A stretch of DNA of 17,451 nt from JAYTXL01 sp043742955 (GTDB lineage Bacteria > Verrucomicrobiota > Verrucomicrobiia > Limisphaerales > JAYTXL01): positions 1-17,451 of the forward strand of contig JAYTXL010000373.1 in NCBI GenBank assembly GCA_043742955.1, written 5' to 3'. Position numbers and translations under genes: made by a program. Numbering within the stretch: position 1 is the stretch's first letter; each line of letters begins with the position of its first letter. Below the pieces are notes generated by a model. It did not search any database. It saw nothing but the letters and a program-made list of their open reading frames with translations, and had not been told where the DNA came from. Of this stretch, positions 16,301-17,451 are shown in pieces.

Positions 16301-16503
16301 TGAGTATCGCATTGCTGCCCTTCACCAAAATATTTGAATACAAGGTCACCGGCACCTTGAACGATCCCAAACATGAGCCGCTCTATTTCCTCCCCAAGGT
16401 GATGCTGTTTCCGTTCCATCCCTTCCGCACCTTGAAGGATCTTTTTGGCGGTTCCGAAACCAAACCCCCGCCCGCCAACCCAACTCTGGAACCGAAGCCC
16501 TGA
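13375..16503 (+). CDS. AsmA-like large envelope protein
   Basis: A 1042-residue protein anchored by one N-terminal membrane helix (about 21-38, RIIFLLLLLLAVGAFIYL), followed by a very long extracytoplasmic part rich in short beta strands. The opening after the helix (LPNFLKTRLLTEVRSHGLELEFQRVRLRWYQGIVAEGV) and the end (LRYEGTVDFDGVVNARVEADL, then SIALLPFTKIFEYKVTGTLND) match the AsmA/YhdP group. Known members are inner-membrane-anchored beta-groove proteins implicated in moving phospholipids to the outer membrane. Residues about 245-405 hold five copies of a T-x-W-G motif spaced 33-38 residues apart. The C-terminal tail is Pro-rich (KPPPANPTLEPKP). It is the last gene of the operon, three bases after the DUF4340 stop. 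A lipid-transfer role is inferred from fold and context; the AsmA-like call is likely but rests on short conserved stretches. Confidence 0.85.
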   Translation: MPRLDLQRLWRIVRRSFRWCRIIFLLLLLLAVGAFIYLNRVGLPNFLKTRLLTEVRSHGLELEFQRVRLRWYQGIVAEGVRLRPAGQTNGPQLQVQEVQLRLNADALKQRRVQVDSLLLSQGRFLLPLNASNAPALPLAIDGIQTELHFRTGDRWELEQFQAQCLGANLHLTGTLTNAGFLRQLSASRGTNGPALAWQNPLLEARAWADRLHFQAPPEVFLTVYGDARDTNSFTADLKIDAGRAGTPWGELEKMLLTSRFQASGLVKTDVKLTLDRLQTEWGQASHARVSLRTTQSWTNAIPLQADWEVQLRDAQTSWGKAAQIQIGGQTAPTTNGQVSFQTRLNLSGTSVQTEQWGRADSVRLFGSMSHSPTNFIPRAADFDLTLGRPQTPWGKSERAQLVGRFSEAGPGFRAPADASWAGWAKLAPIRLDWECRLTQLEAGKIQAQKLFFSGQWRAPELTIPQFKAELYEGQAEGALQLDVATRVLSLKSVQDINPHQIGHLLDTNSQYWLKQFTWQSPPQLTLSGKMVIPSWTNAQPAQWTEAWRAASLDGDVKLGPCGWREINLLSLATPFAYSNSVWRLANLAIQRPEGPTDLRFSTDLARGDFHAAFRTQVDPRLVKPFLAGEEALQVYDFFQFTSLPALQGEIWGRWDGLDRLGVTAQVAVTNFVFRGESCSRFATTLQFTNQFVDFAGIEIARGEQRINVSGAGIDLRRHRLFVTNVLSTMDPYVATGAIDPGARAAIEPYQFAMPPTVRVNGSIDLTDIATTDLHFDIAGGAFHYWKFNLPAVTGTVHWVTNTLSITNVQADFYGGKLKWAGVFDFAQQASPAFRFIGDFTDANMQPLMHDLASPTNHSEGILTGSLNITAANSDDWKSWQGFGYVTLRDGFLWDVPMFGLFSPILNGIHPGLGSSRASRGAATYTITDSVIRTKDLEITEPAMRLRYEGTVDFDGVVNARVEADLFRNTWLVGRLVSIALLPFTKIFEYKVTGTLNDPKHEPLYFLPKVMLFPFHPFRTLKDLFGGSETKPPPANPTLEPKP

Positions 16504-16693
16504 GCGCCGCGCTTTGCAGGCTTGCCGGATCGAAGTAATTGCATCCTCACGCCAGCCAGAATGTTGAAACTGGAGTTCGCGGATCCACGGCTGATTCCTC
16601 CTCGGGTGGCTCCTTTCTCGATCGAATCATCCCGCTGGCCCTTGCGCCCGTTGTGACCGGGGGGTGCGGCGGCGATCCAACCGCCCGGTTTCT
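16504..16693. other. Convergent intergenic region, weak hairpin
   Basis: These 190 bases between the AsmA-like stop and the uppP stop show no convincing gene. Near the uppP end there is an imperfect inverted repeat, ACCGGGGGG at about 16656-16664 against CCGCCCGGT at 16681-16689 (one mismatch, ~16-base loop), followed on the plus strand by TTCTT. It could end the long plus-strand operon, but the stem is imperfect and the T-run is poor. Confidence 0.35.
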
Positions 16694-17451
16694 TCAGGCC
16701 AGGAGCAGAATCAGAATTCCAAACCCGACCCGGTACCAGCCGAAGGCATTGAACGTGTGCGTTTGCACGTAACGCAGGAGCCATTTCACGGCGATGAATG
16801 AGACCACGGCCGCGATCAGCGTGCCCAACACGACCAATCCCCAGTTCTCAGACGGCAACGGGCTGTTGAATTCTTGTGTGTGTCGCAAGGCCTTGAAAAT
16901 CTTGTAGCCGCCGGCCGCCAGCATCGTGGGGATGCTGACCAAAAACGAAAATTCCGTGGCCAGCGGACGCCCCAGGCCCATCGCGAGCATGAGCAATATC
17001 GTGGTGCCGGAACGCGATGCGCCGGGAAAAATCGCCGCCACCAATTGGCCAAGACCGACCGCCAGCGCCACCTGCCAGGTCACTTCCGCATGCGCTGGCT
17101 TGCCGCGCAGCCAGCGCTCCACGACGAGAAAGAGCACGCCGCCCACCAACAGGGCCCAAGCGACCGGCGCAGCCTCTTCTGGCAGTTTGAAATGTTTTTT
17201 TTCGAGGATCAATCCGCCCACGCCCGTCAAGCCGAAGGCGAACAGGATTTTCAGCAGGAAATCGCGCGCCGCCGGTTCGCGCCAGTGCGCCATGAATTTC
17301 AAGCGTGCGGAAAACAAAGGCAACACGGCCAGCACCGCGCCAGTTTGAATGACGATGTTAAACAGGTCGCTCTGCTTCACGTGCAGCCAGCGCTCGACCA
17401 GCAGCAGATGTCCGGTGGAGGACACCGGCAAGAACTCCGTGATCCCTTCGA
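16694..17451 (-). CDS. uppP: Undecaprenyl-diphosphatase UppP (partial, cut by window end)
   Basis: Integral membrane phosphatase that recycles undecaprenyl diphosphate to the monophosphate carrier for peptidoglycan and other envelope polymers; resistance to bacitracin is a known family property. About 252 residues are present. The first family motif is read right at the window edge as EGITEFLPVSSTGHLLL, including both acidic residues and the His, and the second as FPGASRSGTT with its Arg. Several hydrophobic segments cover the rest. The reading frame continues to the last base of the window, and family proteins have some 15-20 residues before the EGxTEF motif, so the true start lies outside. 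The TTG at 17431 (inside LPVSS) should not be taken as the start. The gene converges with the AsmA-like operon, 190 bases apart. Confidence 0.95.
   Translation of the reverse strand, partial: EGITEFLPVSSTGHLLLVERWLHVKQSDLFNIVIQTGAVLAVLPLFSARLKFMAHWREPAARDFLLKILFAFGLTGVGGLILEKKHFKLPEEAAPVAWALLVGGVLFLVVERWLRGKPAHAEVTWQVALAVGLGQLVAAIFPGASRSGTTILLMLAMGLGRPLATEFSFLVSIPTMLAAGGYKIFKALRHTQEFNSPLPSENWGLVVLGTLIAAVVSFIAVKWLLRYVQTHTFNAFGWYRVGFGILILLLA

Noticed and set aside
17431..17431. TTG at 17431 as the true uppP start
   Set aside because: It falls inside the conserved EGxTEFLPVSSTGH motif, and the frame continues upstream to the window edge with the expected residues.

Overview
The window is GC-rich, densely coding chromosomal DNA from a bacterium that is probably a member of the Verrucomicrobiota or a close PVC relative. 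This is inferred from the gene families and their order: a DUF2851 protein, a DUF6797/heme-binding-type sugar-dehydrogenase-like protein, a paired amidohydrolase cassette, and a GldA/GldF/GldG-like ABC cassette followed by a DUF4340 protein. There is no rRNA or tRNA gene, CRISPR array, phage module or complete insertion sequence that I can see. Shine-Dalgarno sequences are patchy, and most genes inside operons are joined by short gaps or stop/start overlaps.

Left part (1-3636): two minus-strand housekeeping genes, a small FtsB/DivIC-like septum protein and a XerC-type tyrosine recombinase with all six catalytic residues. Directly behind xerC, on the plus strand, is a long open frame for a secreted beta-propeller dehydrogenase-like protein whose normal N-terminus and signal peptide are missing. 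I read it as a 5'-truncated gene.

Middle part (3637-6881): a translationally coupled pair of minus-strand amidohydrolase-fold genes. The first keeps the metal ligands and the second has lost all of them. A ~125-bp intergenic element with inverted and direct repeats follows, then a minus-strand DUF2851 gene whose start region faces the next operon.

Right part (6882-16503): a six-gene plus-strand operon. It encodes an HtrA-type periplasmic serine protease with two PDZ domains, an ABC ATPase, an ABC-2 permease, a GldG-like auxiliary protein, a DUF4340 protein built of four ~140-residue repeats, and a 1042-residue AsmA-like protein. The ABC genes through the AsmA-like gene have intergenic gaps of 6 bases or less. 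I infer a cell-envelope machine: an ABC motor with two membrane-anchored extracytoplasmic subunits, joined to a large AsmA-like protein of the kind linked to lipid transfer between membranes, with a quality-control protease. Its substrate cannot be read from the sequence.

Right edge (16694-17451): a convergent minus-strand uppP (undecaprenyl-diphosphatase), cut by the window end just before its N-terminus.
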